From NCBI GenBank assembly GCA_015227615.1, contig JAALGZ010000004.1, positions 1,426,001 through 1,490,000 of the forward strand: a stretch of 64,000 nt of DNA, written 5' to 3'. Source of the DNA: Labyrinthula sp. Ha. Lineage: Eukaryota; Sar; Bigyra; Labyrinthulida; Labyrinthulaceae. The notes below the pieces were generated by a model. The model did not search any database. It was given only the letters and a program-made list of their open reading frames with translations, and had not been told where the DNA came from. Position 1 is the stretch's first letter, and each line of letters starts with the position of its first letter. This document shows positions 21,882-35,300 of the stretch, in pieces. A program made the translations under genes and the position numbers.

Positions 21882-24800
21882 GTTTGTGTTTTACCAGAAC
21901 ACTTAGTTAAATTACTATTACAGATTAACACTATAGTTATTTTATTTAAGAAGACCAAATATTATAAAATGTTACTCAAAAGAAGATTGGTTTTAAGAAT
22001 ATGTTTTATCTTAATAAAAACTTTATTGTATTTTCTAAATTCACAGCTCTCTGTTCTTTAGTCTATTCTAAGAGACTAACTATTATGAGACTTAGTTACA
22101 ATAATATACAAAGAATTGAAATTTCTTCAAGGTAACCAACTACATTGTGAAGCCAAAATATGATTCTATAACCATATGAGAACATCCATCTGGACCATAG
22201 ATAATATATTCATCAGTTTCAGAAACCTGTAATAATATTGACCACCATTTGATTTGTACAAGGAAACAACACTCTTTTCTATGTAGAAGAGAAACTAAGG
22301 TGGTGTTAAAGGGTTGAGTTGTCAACATAGAATCTCAAAAACAATCGGAGTTTTACATCTCTATGTTGCTTCCCTCCTTGAGCTTTGCAAAAGAGAGATA
22401 CTCATGGCAGTTTCTTAAACTCTTAACATGTGCATAAAATCCAAATTGTTCCTCCCATCACGCGAAAAGATTTCTCCTAACGACGGAACTTTGAAACCTC
22501 TAGTTTTAAGATGATATCCATAAAGAGAACTATAAGTTTATACAAAAAAATTGTTTTGAGGGACTTTCCCCAGTGACAAGAGACTTTTTCTCAGCTCGAC
22601 CAATATTGCTTCAATGAACATTATTAAGTTTTTGACCCTCATTACTTAGCCCGAGAAGTTGCCCCATTAGAAGCATCAAAAAGATGCTGAACAAGTTAAA
22701 TGTCGTTGTAATTTTAGCCTGTTGATTTTTCTTTTACAGAAAAAGATTTTGTGCTATTTGATTTCATCCCATGGGGTAAAAATTGCTTAGTGGTAGAGAT
22801 CCACCCGTGAATGGCAAGACTGATTAGTCCGCGAAGAATGGAAGTTAGTTTGTAAAATGATTTCTACGGTATAGATGAAAACTGTATCAATACTTTCCAG
22901 GAATACCATAGTATTCGTTCCTCAAATATGTGCATCCGATATTCTTGCCAGATACTTTTGTCTCATTCGAAATCTAGGTTGGAAATGACAATTATGTGCT
23001 AAACATGTCCATGGCTTTGGAGACACCATGATTACTACTAGTAGTACCTATTTTTTCCGATTTATTTATGAGAAAACCAAGTACACTACAAAATTTTGAG
23101 ATACAATTTAGAAACCAAGGTGTTCAAAGAAATGTACTTCATATACCAGAGTAAAAATAACCATAGAATTTTGGTTTAGGAGATATATATGGAAATGAAT
23201 TATCATGGGGATTCAGGGAAAGAAGTACTATGCTTCATGAAGAAAAATATTTCCATAGCCATAACACTGTTGACAGTTTGAAACTACTCTGCACCCTGTA
23301 TAATTAGACAAGTAAAACCTTTTGTAAATAAGAAAACAAAGCAGTCTCTCAAGAACTACAAATACAATCCATGTGGTGAAAAGAAGGTGTAAATTGAGTT
23401 AAGCTAGCATTATGCTTTTCGAAAATGATAGAATTCAACCTCCTCTTCTTTAATGATGCTGAAGATAAAATATTTTACTGTGCTTGAGTAAACCAATTTT
23501 CTTGCTCAATACTAACATTAAGCTCCGGGTTAATCCCAATAGCTCAAAAAGTTCATCGATGATGCAGAAAACTAGAGGGATACTTTCTTCCTTTTCGTAA
23601 GCAACAGAGCTCCTGTTAGAAAAGTTTGAATGACTACTCTCAGCAGGTACAAGAGTTAGATTAAAAACCACACAAATATATTTATAGTTAATTAGTCATG
23701 AATAGGAACTGGATTAGTTCACATAATTCTCTTGGCATTCAAGCTAAAGCTTAATTACTTTTAAGGATTTAAAAACAAGCAAGAGTTAATTTTTTTAATA
23801 TTGTCATACATGTTTTCTCACTTGTGGTCTAAAATGGTGGAATAAAGACTTTTCTGATATGAATTTAACTCTAACTTTCATTTGCATTCATTTTTCTGCA
23901 AGGAGAAACTCCAAGATCCAAGGATCATTTGCAGAGAGAAGAAGCAAAATTTCTAGTCATTTTCATAGGACATGCAACTATTGGATTCTTTTTGCTTAGA
24001 TTGCCATATTTTCAAGATTGTTAAAGGAACCTGCCTTCAGACTAACATTGTACGAAGGAAATAATGTTGTTCTAATTGAAGATAATGATCAAGTTTCCGA
24101 AAGTTTTTAATCAGAAATAAAATTATGGAAAATATCCGTTTAATCATTTCTAAGCTTAAGCTATAGCAAATATAGTAATGCTGGAGAAAATATTACCAGT
24201 CATTTAATTCTACTTCGATATTAGCGTCAGTTACTAAAGGCTATCCATTTTCCTGGTAGACGTGTTTATCGAGAAAACGAAAGCTTCTCGAGAAGGATTT
24301 TACCTAAATATTTGTTTTGTGAGATAACGAGAGGGTCTTAACGAGATGCTCTCATTAAGGCTCTCTTGTTAAACACGCCTACTTCCTGGTGGGTTAATCT
24401 GTGGTGTACCATAACACCGCGCAAAATCAAAATATAAACTTGATAAGTTCGCATAGTCAGGTATGAGCTCAGTCTAATTATTTTCACAATTCCACAAAAT
24501 AAAATTAAACTAGGGCTACCCATTCATATTTCAAATTTTCCAACAGACTAGATATTATGGTACATTTTAGAGTAATTTTAACCAAGTTCGTCACAATAAC
24601 GAGCCGGGTACGGAAGACTTCATGTACCACCAGGCTCATTGAAATTCAAGGCACTCAAGGTTTTGAACAGTATATCTACCTTTCAAGTTTGCAATATGGA
24701 TGTATTTTGGTAGCTTGTATTTTGACTTAAAGTTTCCTATCGAGTGGCTAAACTTAGATTAAATTCTTAATATAATGATGGTTTTGATGTTTTGTTTATA

Positions 24801-27800
24801 AAGTATACTTACAAGTTTATAACTTAACACCATCTTAAATTAGAATAATAAGTTTAACTTTTCGACCTATTCTGAGGTTCATTAGTTTCAATTCTTAAAT
24901 AAGGTAAATTTTATTTGCAATAGAATAGAAATAGTCAATAGTTCAAAGAAAGTAAACCATAACAGCCACAATAAAATGCCAGATAAAAATTCACTAATCA
25001 TCAAACAGAATTGAGACATGGAGTAGATACCAACAACAGGTATTATAATAAACCAATCCGCATACATCGCTATGTGCAGTATTGTCAATAATAGCCGTAG
25101 TAGCCAAAAGTTTTACGGCTACTAATATGGTAGAGTTTATAACATAACATAAGGGTATATCGAGGTATCGGCTTCTAAGTGTGAACAGCTTCCCTCATCT
25201 TTTAATAAAATAAAAGAACATGTGAACCAGCTTAGACAAAGATTATACTTGGTCTGTATCCGCACAGGTGGTTTCAGTGCTAAAAGAAATCTTATTTAAC
25301 TTTTTCTCACTTACTCCAAGGACTAAGGTTCCTGTGGTTCAAAAGTTATGCAAGAATTGGTTCAACAACCTGAGAAAATGATATCTGTTTGTTTTTTGAA
25401 TACATAATTTGGTTTGTAGTAGGAGAACTCAATTTACGAGTTACAGCCACTAAGGTTGGGAGCTGCATGGTCAGAGAATTCGCAGTTAAACTTAGTATTA
25501 TGCATAATTTTTATGTTGGAACCTGATACACCGAAACACCGTATATGGCCAACGAGTGAGACTAGGCTTTACGAAGAGAAAAGCTACTTGGAAAATTCAT
25601 TCAAAACTATAGCTTAACTCTCTCAAATGGCAAAACTGTTACCACAAAAAGGTTTTGAGAGACCACATGCTACATATAGCTATAAATCATCAACCGAGGC
25701 TTCGGTAAAATCTTTCCTATTTGCGAAACCTCCAGTTCAATTTGAAACATTCAACATAGGACAGAATGTCCTCGAATCCCCATGGAAGTATCAAATTTGA
25801 CCACAACATCCTGTACATTTTATACATACAACCACGAGAAACCATTAACCCATAGAAAAGATACAAACATACCTCACAAAGCTTTGAAATGACTCTGAAA
25901 CAGCAGCTTGAATAAAATATCTATTGGAAATGAGTATCTAAGGAAAAGAATGTGAAGCAGTCTGATATATCCAGCTAAGTAATGTCCTTACTTCAATCCT
26001 GTGCTATCATCTGGTATCATACAGTTATTAGCCGGAAGTAAAGAAAATCTATTAACTTACTCAAAAATTTAAAAAAAGGCAAAGATATCTACAACGATAA
26101 TTTATAAATGGAGAAGTTAAGTGCGCTATCAAATCCTCTTCATTGAAAGTCTACAATAACTATATAGGAAAAGTCAAAGGAAGAATCCAAACTACTTTGA
26201 CGCCAAAGCTACATTGACTTAGTATTGATTAGTTTGTAGGACAATGAATACCCATTCAAACTTTAAGAAATATAACTAGATATACTAGGAACCAATATTC
26301 ATGCTAAATGAAGATTGAAAATGCTTTCTGACTATCTCAGATTCCTACTATAGACTACGTTAGCAAACTTTAATATTTAGACCTGTGAAATACTTTTTAA
26401 TAAATATCCATCTTGAACAGGAAATATTACAGACAACAAAATTAAATCCTTGATAAGATGATAGAATTCTTTAAGTTATTAGAAATCTATGAAAACAATA
26501 AACTAACTGATCTGATATACTTAGTAATGAAAGGGTAGAACCTTTTGCAAGATACAGAATATAAACACAAAACAAAATCAATAACTGTACAGGAATTGTT
26601 TATATAAATCCAAGTTTCTGAACCCATGCTGATGTGGAAATATGTCTTATATTAGCAGGAAATGGTACTTAAAAGATAATCCAATTTTGCTTAAATGAAT
26701 AACCATGCTTAACACAGCACTGAAGATATTAACTGTAATTAATAATGAGGGAGTGAAAACTTCCGTTCAATGTATATAAGACTATGAAGCAAGTATTTAG
26801 ACCTACCTCTTAAATTTTCTACTACTGGATTTACTGAAAAAAATGGTCTAATACTATACGATACATTGGCTTGAATTTGAATTTTATGTTTTTAGATTTT
26901 CAGAGGATTTAGAGAACGCTTCTAAAAGTTTTACGGGAACTCAATTCATGGAAGGTAATGTTCCTAAAAATACCAGGAATAATATTTTTGTTATAGAAGA
27001 TAACAGAATGTCAAGCTAGGAATGGTAACTAAAAATGTACCAATATATTGCCGTGGAGATAAATTTTAAAAATATGTTCTCCCCTTTCTCCGTTTACTCT
27101 AACCCAACAGTCTATTATGAAACCAATAAATATACTAGATGAAGTATAAAATCAGCTTGGTATAACCCAGTAAAAATATTTTTACTTTACTAGTTTGGTT
27201 TTAGCTCCTTAGAAATAAAATGAAGGTATCCATAATACCATCCAATAATTGGTCAAGATATAATTTATTACCTTCCTTAAAACACCAAACAATAGGATGA
27301 ATATTTAGCAAAGGCCAGTGATTAAACCTTTGCGTGAGCAACACTAAATCAAGATGTAAAAACCATTATAAAGAGGTTCTACTGCTAAAGCTGTGGCAAA
27401 TATCATGTCGTTACTAGCTCCATTGAATATGAATGAGTGTTTTTATATGACAGAACAAAAAATAGAAACATGTGTGATGCTTTTGTCAAACAAATGCCAA
27501 ACAAACCATCTAAGAGCAAGTACAATCAAAAGTAAATAACCTTGAGACAAGTTGGAAAAGATGAAAGCTATCAAGAGCTATATCTATTCGGTTTTACATT
27601 TTGTTATCATGGTTTAATCTTTTTATTGGTAATTATGAGAGTATCTACGGCTAGTGCTAAGTTCTCCAAATGCAAATAAATTCTTGTATCAAACAGACTC
27701 ATAATAAAAAATCAAACAGAGCTTGGCAATACCGAAACTTAATATTTTAAATCCTGTACGGAAGTGAAGGTTGACCTCAGTCTCGAGAAATAAGTAAAGA

Positions 27801-30800
27801 ATAAAATTTATTCTCTCTTCCACCAGTTAATAAATTATCAACATTCCTAAAATTTAGTTGTAGCACTTTAATAAGTCAACATTGAATTCCTGAAGCAGCT
27901 GAAACAGGGAAAGAGAAGTACCCATACATGGGAAATTATAGTCCCGACAAATAAACTAATTAGATTGAACACTACCAAAGAAGGTTTGTTTGAAAGATAT
28001 TTAAAAGTCACCACCTACATAGTCACTATATATGTGATCCAAGATGCACGAAACCCGTAACCAGATGAAGGAGAAGGCGATCAGTCAAATGTCCAGATAA
28101 CTTCCATACATATCAAGAGCAATAAACGAACATTTCTCAATTTCCAATCCAACCCCAAAATACCAGGATCAGTACCCTTCTCAGGATCTATCCACCATTC
28201 TTCCCCATCTCATACTTTTTCTTTCAACTAGCCCGTACAGGTTCATGATTTTACCTTGAAACACATACAGAAGGATGATTCCCATGGAAAATAAACCCAG
28301 GTAGCTATCGCGACAGCCACTCTACCCACCAAATTAGCATGAAGCCGTGAACCTTTGAAATAAATAGAACCGATGTAATATCTTCAGGAAATTATTCAGC
28401 ACAGGTTGCAGCTGTGATAATCGATAACATTGAGCCAATATTTACAGCTCTGATTGCATCCATACAACGATGTGATGTTGATAAGGTCTGCTAAAGTGTG
28501 TCAAGATTCATCCGCCCCCAATCCCAACATTCTAGAATAACATAGCCACATGACCAGCCTCAATCAGCTCACCAATAAATCTACAATGGAAAGCCCCGCT
28601 TTTTGAAAGCAAAAACCTCGCGCCAGGTAACTATCTAGCGTTCTCCGAAACGAAAAAAAAAATGGAGGGTGGTAAGCAACTAATTTGCAACAAAAAAAAC
28701 TTCAACTGAGAAATCATGTTTCTGTCTACTAAATACCCTTTGCATTTCCATATAAACCACATCCAACGCACCTTGAGCTCCTTGAAAGCACAACTTGTGA
28801 TCTACTGACCATTCTTGGGCAATTCTGCTTTTGCTGTATGATTCGTTTGATTTTCCCATCAAGTTTTTAAAACATTCAGGAAATCAATGCATTTAGGATT
28901 TTGGTTTACAGTTTATTTTTTTCTGTACAAATCTTTTACATCCGAAAATCTGTCATCGACATTTCTTGATCTAACGTCAAGATTTATTTTCAATACGAAG
29001 AACTTGAACTCTTGGAGTAAAGCACATCAAGCCTGTATTCCGAAAGAGAACGTAACTGTTATTATCAAAAATAAAAATTAGTTTCTAAGACTTGGTATTC
29101 TATGCAATACTACCTCGATTACTCATCTTCAAATCATTCCAACTTGTGCGACGTAAGGGGAGGGTGGTTATACATAAAAGAATAATCCTTCAAATTCTCC
29201 CAACTTTCAAATATATAAAGAAAAGACATTAAACCTTCTTAAAATTTTAGAGTGTGAATCATTGTGGTTTGACATGAATGTGGAAGCCAGGAAATTAGAG
29301 CAGATCATTTGACCTCTAGGACAGGGAAGTTGAAACTCCATGAAACTACATTTTACTCACTGAAATATATCTTGTGGCGAATTTAGCGCCAGAAACGACT
29401 ATACACCAGGTTTCAGAACTCTAACTTAAAAATTTTGGAGGAAAAAAATTTTCCAAACGTATTACTATCTTTTTTCTTCTGATCATCCCCCTTCTTAGTA
29501 GAACCCTTGTTGAAATTTCATAATGCGCGGCTATAGCGTCCCGATTTTGTGAACTCGGTCTTTTCAATTAGGTTAATCTGTTAAATGTCGAATCATGGGC
29601 TTGTCTCCACGTGGAGAAGCACTCCAACTTGAAATCGGGTCTTTAAAATGTAGTACAGTTTGGGATAACTCCATGCAGCTACTGTCCAAAAAATTAATGT
29701 AAATAATATTCTGGATGGTTCATAGAACATTAATTTCCATAATTGTTACTGCAGAAGCTGCTTACTTGGTAGAAATGCAAATTTCTTGGAAGTCTTACTT
29801 CCATTACAAACATTTCACATTTGTCTCTCAACTAGTGGTCGAATTTGATTTATTGACGATTCATCGATAAAGTTTTTGCCTATATTTTTTTTCTTCATTG
29901 ATTCTCATAGCTCCCTAACTATTTTAATTCAATATTGTTAATCAATTGTTTATCTGCATATATAGATGAGTCACAGTCCCTTGGGCCAAATAACCAAACA
30001 GAATACTTTCTGTTTTGCACTGTATAAGAAGTCCGCAAAAGGAGCCATATGGCCAAGTTTTATCCTACTCCCAGGTTATTCCAGATCATATGGCCATTTT
30101 ATATAGGTTTTCATACAGTGTTACAATGAAACTCCAGGGTTTTCGCTTATTTGGTTCAACATCATATGACCCTATCTTGCATTGATTATCAATTGCTGTA
30201 AAATTTAAAATCAAAATAAAGCAAAAATAATTTAATATCAAACAAAATCAAAATACTCTTGTTGAAAATGAGAACCTACACAATTATCAAATAATTATTA
30301 ATTAATTTTATTAAATCAGATTCCTACCCTCAACTAGAGTTGACAATATTCCACATAATCAAAGAGCAGCTAACTCGTATCTAGGTTATAATCATCAGTA
30401 AGAATTAGAATCTTGATTAATATAAAATGCTTCTGACTTTGTTCCGATTGTTAATTGCTTATTAACATTAAATCACAATAGTTGGAGAATTATCAACATT
30501 CAACATTAAACAAGAAGCTATAAAATTTATCAATAAATCAAATATGAACCCTTAGTTGCATCTCTCACCTATACCTTTTCGTTTAATAAATTGTTTCTGC
30601 AATCAATTTTATATCTACGACAGCCAGTGGCTGTACAGTGTATTCTGATACTTTACTGATGCATTGAGCTTACAGCTCATTCAAAACTAATATTCATATA
30701 CTGCAGGGTACTCCAACCTGTGTAATTTTCTCTCATTTTCTAAGAAATACCCGAGTTCCAAATTTGCATAGAATATATCCCTCTAAACAGCATTTCGGAC

Positions 30801-30890
30801 CCTTTGCAAAAAAATGGCGAAGCATTTCCTTAGAGTTTAACCTTGGATTTTTCATTACTAGGAAAAAGATTCGAGGCAGAGAAATGGCAT
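21882..30890. other. Gene desert, about 9 kb
   Basis: I can support no complete gene here. A 127-bp MITE-like element sits at 24256-24382. On the minus strand at 23450-23695 a frame of about 80 codons without an ATG reads plausibly (contains PLVFCIIDELFELLGL) and could be a stray exon or dead gene piece. At 28020-28660 a less AT-rich patch has short open segments on both strands, including a candidate 27-nt intron on the minus strand, but no frame spans it. The rest is AT-rich sequence without structure I can name. Confidence 0.45.
24250..24388. mobile_element. MITE-like element with terminal inverted repeats and 6-bp target duplication
   Basis: The element spans 24256-24382 (127 bp). Its left end GTAGACGTGTTTATC and the reverse complement of its right end GTAGGCGTGTTTAAC match at 16 of the first 20 bases. 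Both ends are flanked by TTCCTG (24250-24255 and 24383-24388), a likely target-site duplication. The interior holds further inverted words (CTTCTCGAGAAGG; CGAGAGG and CTCTCTTG). It has no coding capacity, so it is a non-autonomous DNA element; the parent family is not evident in this window. Confidence 0.6.
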
Positions 30891-31136
30891 TCAATGTTTA
30901 AGGTTCCAAGAACCTTTTAGACTGCCCAAAGTGGTAGCTGGTGTAATGATGCACTTCTGATTTAACCCAAACCTATAGTGTTGAAACCGGTCAAGGAAGG
31001 GGAAACTGATTTCATCATTCCTATAGTGTGAACCTTCCCGAGGGGGAGTAGTGCGTGCAAGGTTTGCAATATAATAATTCCTCAAGCCTGTTTTTTTTTC
31101 AGGAAATGTGACTATTAGACTCCTGTGTTCTGACAT
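30891..31136 (-). CDS. Hypothetical 81-residue protein
   Basis: An ATG-started frame of 81 codons ends in TGA and lies 144 bp downstream of the carrier gene on the same strand. The peptide begins MSEHRSLIVTFPEKK, is basic and polar, and contains HYRNDEISFPF and FQHYRFGLNQK. It includes a small internal DNA repeat: TTCACACTATAGG and TTCAACACTATAGG. No domain or membrane segment is recognised. Its composition is less AT-biased than the surrounding desert, which slightly favours a real gene or gene fragment, but chance cannot be excluded. Confidence 0.3.
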   Translation of the reverse strand: MSEHRSLIVTFPEKKTGLRNYYIANLARTTPPREGSHYRNDEISFPFLDRFQHYRFGLNQKCIITPATTLGSLKGSWNLKH

Positions 31137-31280
31137 TTTGCTTCCTATGAATCTAAATAGCACAAAGAGAGCTCTAGTATTTTTTAACCTTTTGAAACAA
31201 GATATTGGTTCACCGTTATTGCAAAAATAACAAAAATGTTGAGACCATGGCTTAAACCAAACTCTAACAAAAGAACAAAA

Positions 31281-32181
31281 CTATTCCTTTACCAAACCAT
31301 CACATATTTCTTTAACCCTAACGTAAACAGACATGCCACAACCGTTGGCGATTGAACTTCGCAACAAACCTGGAATCACACCTCTAAATATTTTTCCTTC
31401 TTTGAAGACATTTAACCCCATAGTACTCACACCACCTTTTCTTCTTCTCAAATTTTCATAATTTCCACTTTGTACCCTTGATTTCAAAACGTCTAAAGGC
31501 CAAACTGAAAGCCACGCAAGATTGGCACAAACAGCACCAGTAAGAAAAGGACTTAAACCTCCAGGCACAACAACTTTAGATAAATCAATATATACCATGA
31601 AAAACATGAACAAGAAACTATTTCTGAAAATAGTTATTCCGGAACCATCATAGAGATTTCTAAACCGCCAAGTATGATCAACTTGCTTTCTAACTTTGAT
31701 ATATTCAAATGGAGCTTCAACTAAACCTCTTCCTATACCTCCACAAAATCCCGCCAAAATTACTTCATGGTCAAAAATACCAAAGAATTTTTGGTCTTTA
31801 GTCAGCGGAGAAACATCAGACTCCTTATCAAAAAAAGAAACTCCTCCTCGCAAAGAACGTATAGATGTGAGGGCAACATCATTTACACCAAATTGGGCAG
31901 ATCGAAAAAGAGTTCCCTAGAAATCAAGACTTAAAAAATATTTTCCCCAAGAAAAAGCGGTAGACCTCCTTTATATAATCCAGCAATACCTTCTGTTTTA
32001 AACAGGTGTCTCCCAACAGAAAGAGAACTTGACTTTTGGCTAAGCACGTCTCCAGCTTGCACTATAGATAAGATAAACAAAAGCAATAACTTCTTGTTTT
32101 AACCGTATCCAATGGTTGTCCTACAAGAACAGATGTGAATCCATATGATGCGCCTGCCAAAAAACTTATTATTTGATCCAT
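31281..32181 (-). CDS. Mitochondrial carrier family protein (ornithine/carnitine-carrier-like), three exons
   Basis: Exons are 32091-32181, 31946-32061 and 31281-31916 on the minus strand, giving 280 residues, a normal carrier length. The three repeat signatures are GQPLDTVKTRMQ (split by the first intron), APFEYIKVRKQ and WPLDVLKSRVQ. Glycine-rich second-helix motifs follow each (GLYKGGLPLFLGG, FRGVIPGLLRSSIANG). The W-P-L-D-V-L-K-S-R third signature resembles carnitine/ornithine-type carriers (SLC25A15/A20 group); the substrate is not settled. The protein would sit in the inner mitochondrial membrane. The first intron is 29 nt (GT..AG). The second is 29 nt and appears to start GA rather than GT. 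Without both introns the first carrier repeat is lost. The gene is divergent from the Cys-rich surface-protein gene. Confidence 0.88.
31917..31945 (-). other. 29-nt intron with apparent GA-AG ends
   Basis: Minus-strand sequence runs from GAAAATATTTTTTAAG to TTTCTAG. Removal joins CTT GGG to GGA ACT and restores the carrier motif FLGGTLFRSAQF; retention causes a TAA. No GT lies at a usable position on the 5' side. Confidence 0.6.
32062..32090 (-). other. 29-nt intron in the carrier gene
   Basis: Begins GTTATTGC and ends TCTATAG on the minus strand. Removal joins ACA AGA A to TG CAA, completing the carrier signature PLDTVKTRMQ. Confidence 0.85.
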
Positions 32182-32303
32182 TTACTGTATATCTGTTTAA
32201 TTTACTTTTCTACTCAGCATATAATGGATTGTTGCCAAGAGATTTAATTCCGTATGAAAGTGTTCCAATTTGTTACAGACGCAACAATAAATGTTACCGT
32301 TTA
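32182..32303. promoter_or_regulatory. Divergent intergenic region (122 bp)
   Basis: Only 122 bp separate the start codons of the carrier (minus) and the Cys-rich surface protein (plus). It is the only space for both promoters and 5' leaders. No recognised motif is visible. Confidence 0.4.
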
Positions 32304-35300
32304 ATGAAGAAATGTCAAAAGATCACAATTTTAATCAATTTATGGTTTTTGATAAATATTGGGAAAACCACTTTTATTAAAGGAGGTCAATGGATCATTG
32401 ATGTTGATAAAAAAATAACGAAACCTTGCCCTCTTGGCCATTACTGTCAGAATGGTATAAAATATCCATGTCCAGCTGGAACGTACGGGACTGACCAAGC
32501 ACTTGAAGAACCTCAGTGCTCAGGTTTTTGCCCTAAAGGATACTATTGCCCAGAAGGTACTGTTTTTTGGAAACACAACAGTTGCTCGGGCCAGATGACC
32601 TATTGGTATTTTGTTTGTTCAAGTTAAATGAACTTAGTGCTGCAGGTTCGAAGCAACCTAGTGTTGTTGATCCAGCATATTATGTAGTAAACCATTTCAA
32701 ACAGCAAATATGTGACAAGGGTCATTTTTGTCAACATGGAAAAGTGATTCCATGTCCTGCAGGTTCTTATGCCCCCTATGAAGGGACTATTTTCCCCCCA
32801 AGGCACACATTGGAGGAGTTTAAAGAAAGCTCTTATTCTTCAGAAATAAATAAAATTGTAAAAAATAACACACTGACACCTACAATGGCTATTGGAAAGG
32901 TTATAAAGGTATTTCAAAATAATGCGTTCTATGATCATGGGCTAGTGGGTCATGTGTTTACATTGAGAACAGTGCTGAATCAGTGTTTTATTGCCTCCCC
33001 TGGTTACTATTCACCATTATGCTCTTCTGAGCAGGTAACGTGTCCCAGTACAGCTGTTTATTGTGAGCGTGGTTCTCCAAAGCCAGTGAAGGTTCAAGAT
33101 GGGTATTTTACAGTTTCGAGCTCTGACCGCTTTAATCCCGCAACGACGAAGGTTTGCTCCACAGATAAAGTATTTTCTCAGTCAATCAATACTGAAAACG
33201 TATGGAAAGCATATGACTTTCTCCCAAAGACATGGGAAACTACTAGGCCAAACCATTCATGTTACGTGGTTGAGTTCACTTTTCTCTCCCAAACTGTGTC
33301 AAGCTGGTTTTTTCGATCCCCATTAATTTTAACTAGTACCAAGGGTAGGAGTGCTCAACTTCCCTGTCCAAAGGGCCATTTCTGCCCGATAAATACTGGT
33401 TTGATTTTCAAATGTCCTCCTGGCTTTTATGGTGATAGAGAACAAGAAATATATAAGTTCTGTTCTGGCAAGTGCCCACCAGGTTATATATGTCCAGCGG
33501 GTACAACCCATCAGTATAGAAACATAGTTGGTATGGGGGCAATAACTAATGAATTCGGAGGTATTCTGCGCTGCTTCAGAAATTCCAGACACGAAATAGA
33601 GGCAAAGGTTTCAGTAGAGACTATAGAATTTACATTGTCAACTTTCTTGAAGTCAAAACATCAACTGTCTAATGTGCTTCATGGACGAACCTTTTTTGCA
33701 CCTTTAGCTAGTCCTGCACCTTTTAAAGCGACCCCTGGATATTATACTAAAGTTGAGAAGAACAGTGTATCTGTTGAAGGTATGAGTTTTTTTCTTGAGA
33801 ACAACCTCGCTTTAGATGAGTGGAGCACGGTGAAGCAATTATTTCCCGCAGTTGATAATGTTTTGTCTATGTTACACTCCTTAGTTCCTTTAGGGCCACT
33901 CGAGGTCCTTGATACTAGAGTTATTTTTTGCCAGAACTGTGTTCTTCCGCCCTTTCTGGGAGTGTATGTGATGTTCTTAATTAAATTTTACATTATTCTC
34001 CATGGCAGCACACAAGATCTTTGTCCTGTTGGGCACTACTGCATAAATGGTCTAAAGACAAAATGCTTGGAAGGGTTCTACGGAGCGACTAAGGGACTTT
34101 TCCAACCGACATGTAGTGGAATCTGCCCCGCTGGATATTGGTGTCCCACTGGGACGTCTTTTCAATATGAACGAGTCTGCTCTAATGCCTCCGTGTACTG
34201 CCCAGCAGGAGTTGCAAGAGAAATTCAAGTTCCTGAAGGATACTACAGCCTTGGAAGCAAGTTGAAGGAATTTCTATACTCAGCTAAAATAGACAGCGAT
34301 GTGAACAGCTTTATTTTGGGTTCTTGTTCTCCTAGTTTAACGAGCCCTGTTTGTGCTCTCTCAGATTTCTTGAATAGTACTCTCAAGTCATTAAGCTACG
34401 ATCAACTTCTGTCATTGCAACAAAAAAATCTCAGCAGATCAAAAATTAAGATGTGCGAAATAGGATACTACTGTCAAAATGGGGTTAAGTACATGTGTCC
34501 AGAAGGTGTTTTTGGCGCAGTCTCAGGTTTATCCTCCTCAAAGTGTTCTGGGCTATGCTCAGCAGGATATTTTTGCCCACCCAGATCAACGAATCCAAAT
34601 CAGCATAGCTGTGGGAGTATTCTTACCGAGAAGTCTTTTTACAAGAATAGGTTTAATCTGTTTTGTATTTTGTTTTCACTTCCATACCACCCAAAATTAT
34701 TTGTGGAATTTTCGTTGCTCGATTTCACTTATTCCGAACAAGAAGAACCGCAGTTGTGGAACTTGGCAGAGAAGTTTCTGGTTCGCCTGTCTGAGGAGGA
34801 AAAATCAAAAATCGGTTGGGAGATTGAGGCTACCACAGGCTCAAATATTGTTAACAACTTGACGGAGTTTCAGCCAAAAGAAATCGCTTGGAAGAGTAGT
34901 TCACTCCCTGGGAGCTATCTGGAAATAGTACATTCACAGGATCCTGACCACGCCTTTTGTTTTTGGAAAAAGTTTTTATCCACCCCGGAGAACTATACTC
35001 TTGGAACTCATTTTGGTCTGGATGGGTCTTACAAGCTCGCTATAGGCCGCTATAAAGATGCTTACGAAAAGTTGTTTATCAAGACGCAAAATTATTCCGG
35101 AGTATATGGAAAACTCAAGTCAGACACCAATGATGTATTCCAAATTGAAGATGAAAAGTGGTACCTTTATTGTGGCTCGATGAAACCAAATAGTACACGA
35201 GTTTACATATCCAATATTGAGGAAAAGAAAATGGTTGAGGTTGAAGTTGAACTACTTTCAAATGTATCAACTAATACGACATCACATGATCTCGATTTTT

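Noticed and set aside
29530-29645. TCCCGATTT and AAATCGGGT inverted words
   Set aside because: Match is short and imperfect, without target duplication; not enough for a mobile element.
32145-32303. Earlier ATG for the Cys-rich surface protein
   Set aside because: It overlaps the first coding exon of the divergent carrier and would bury the evident signal peptide.
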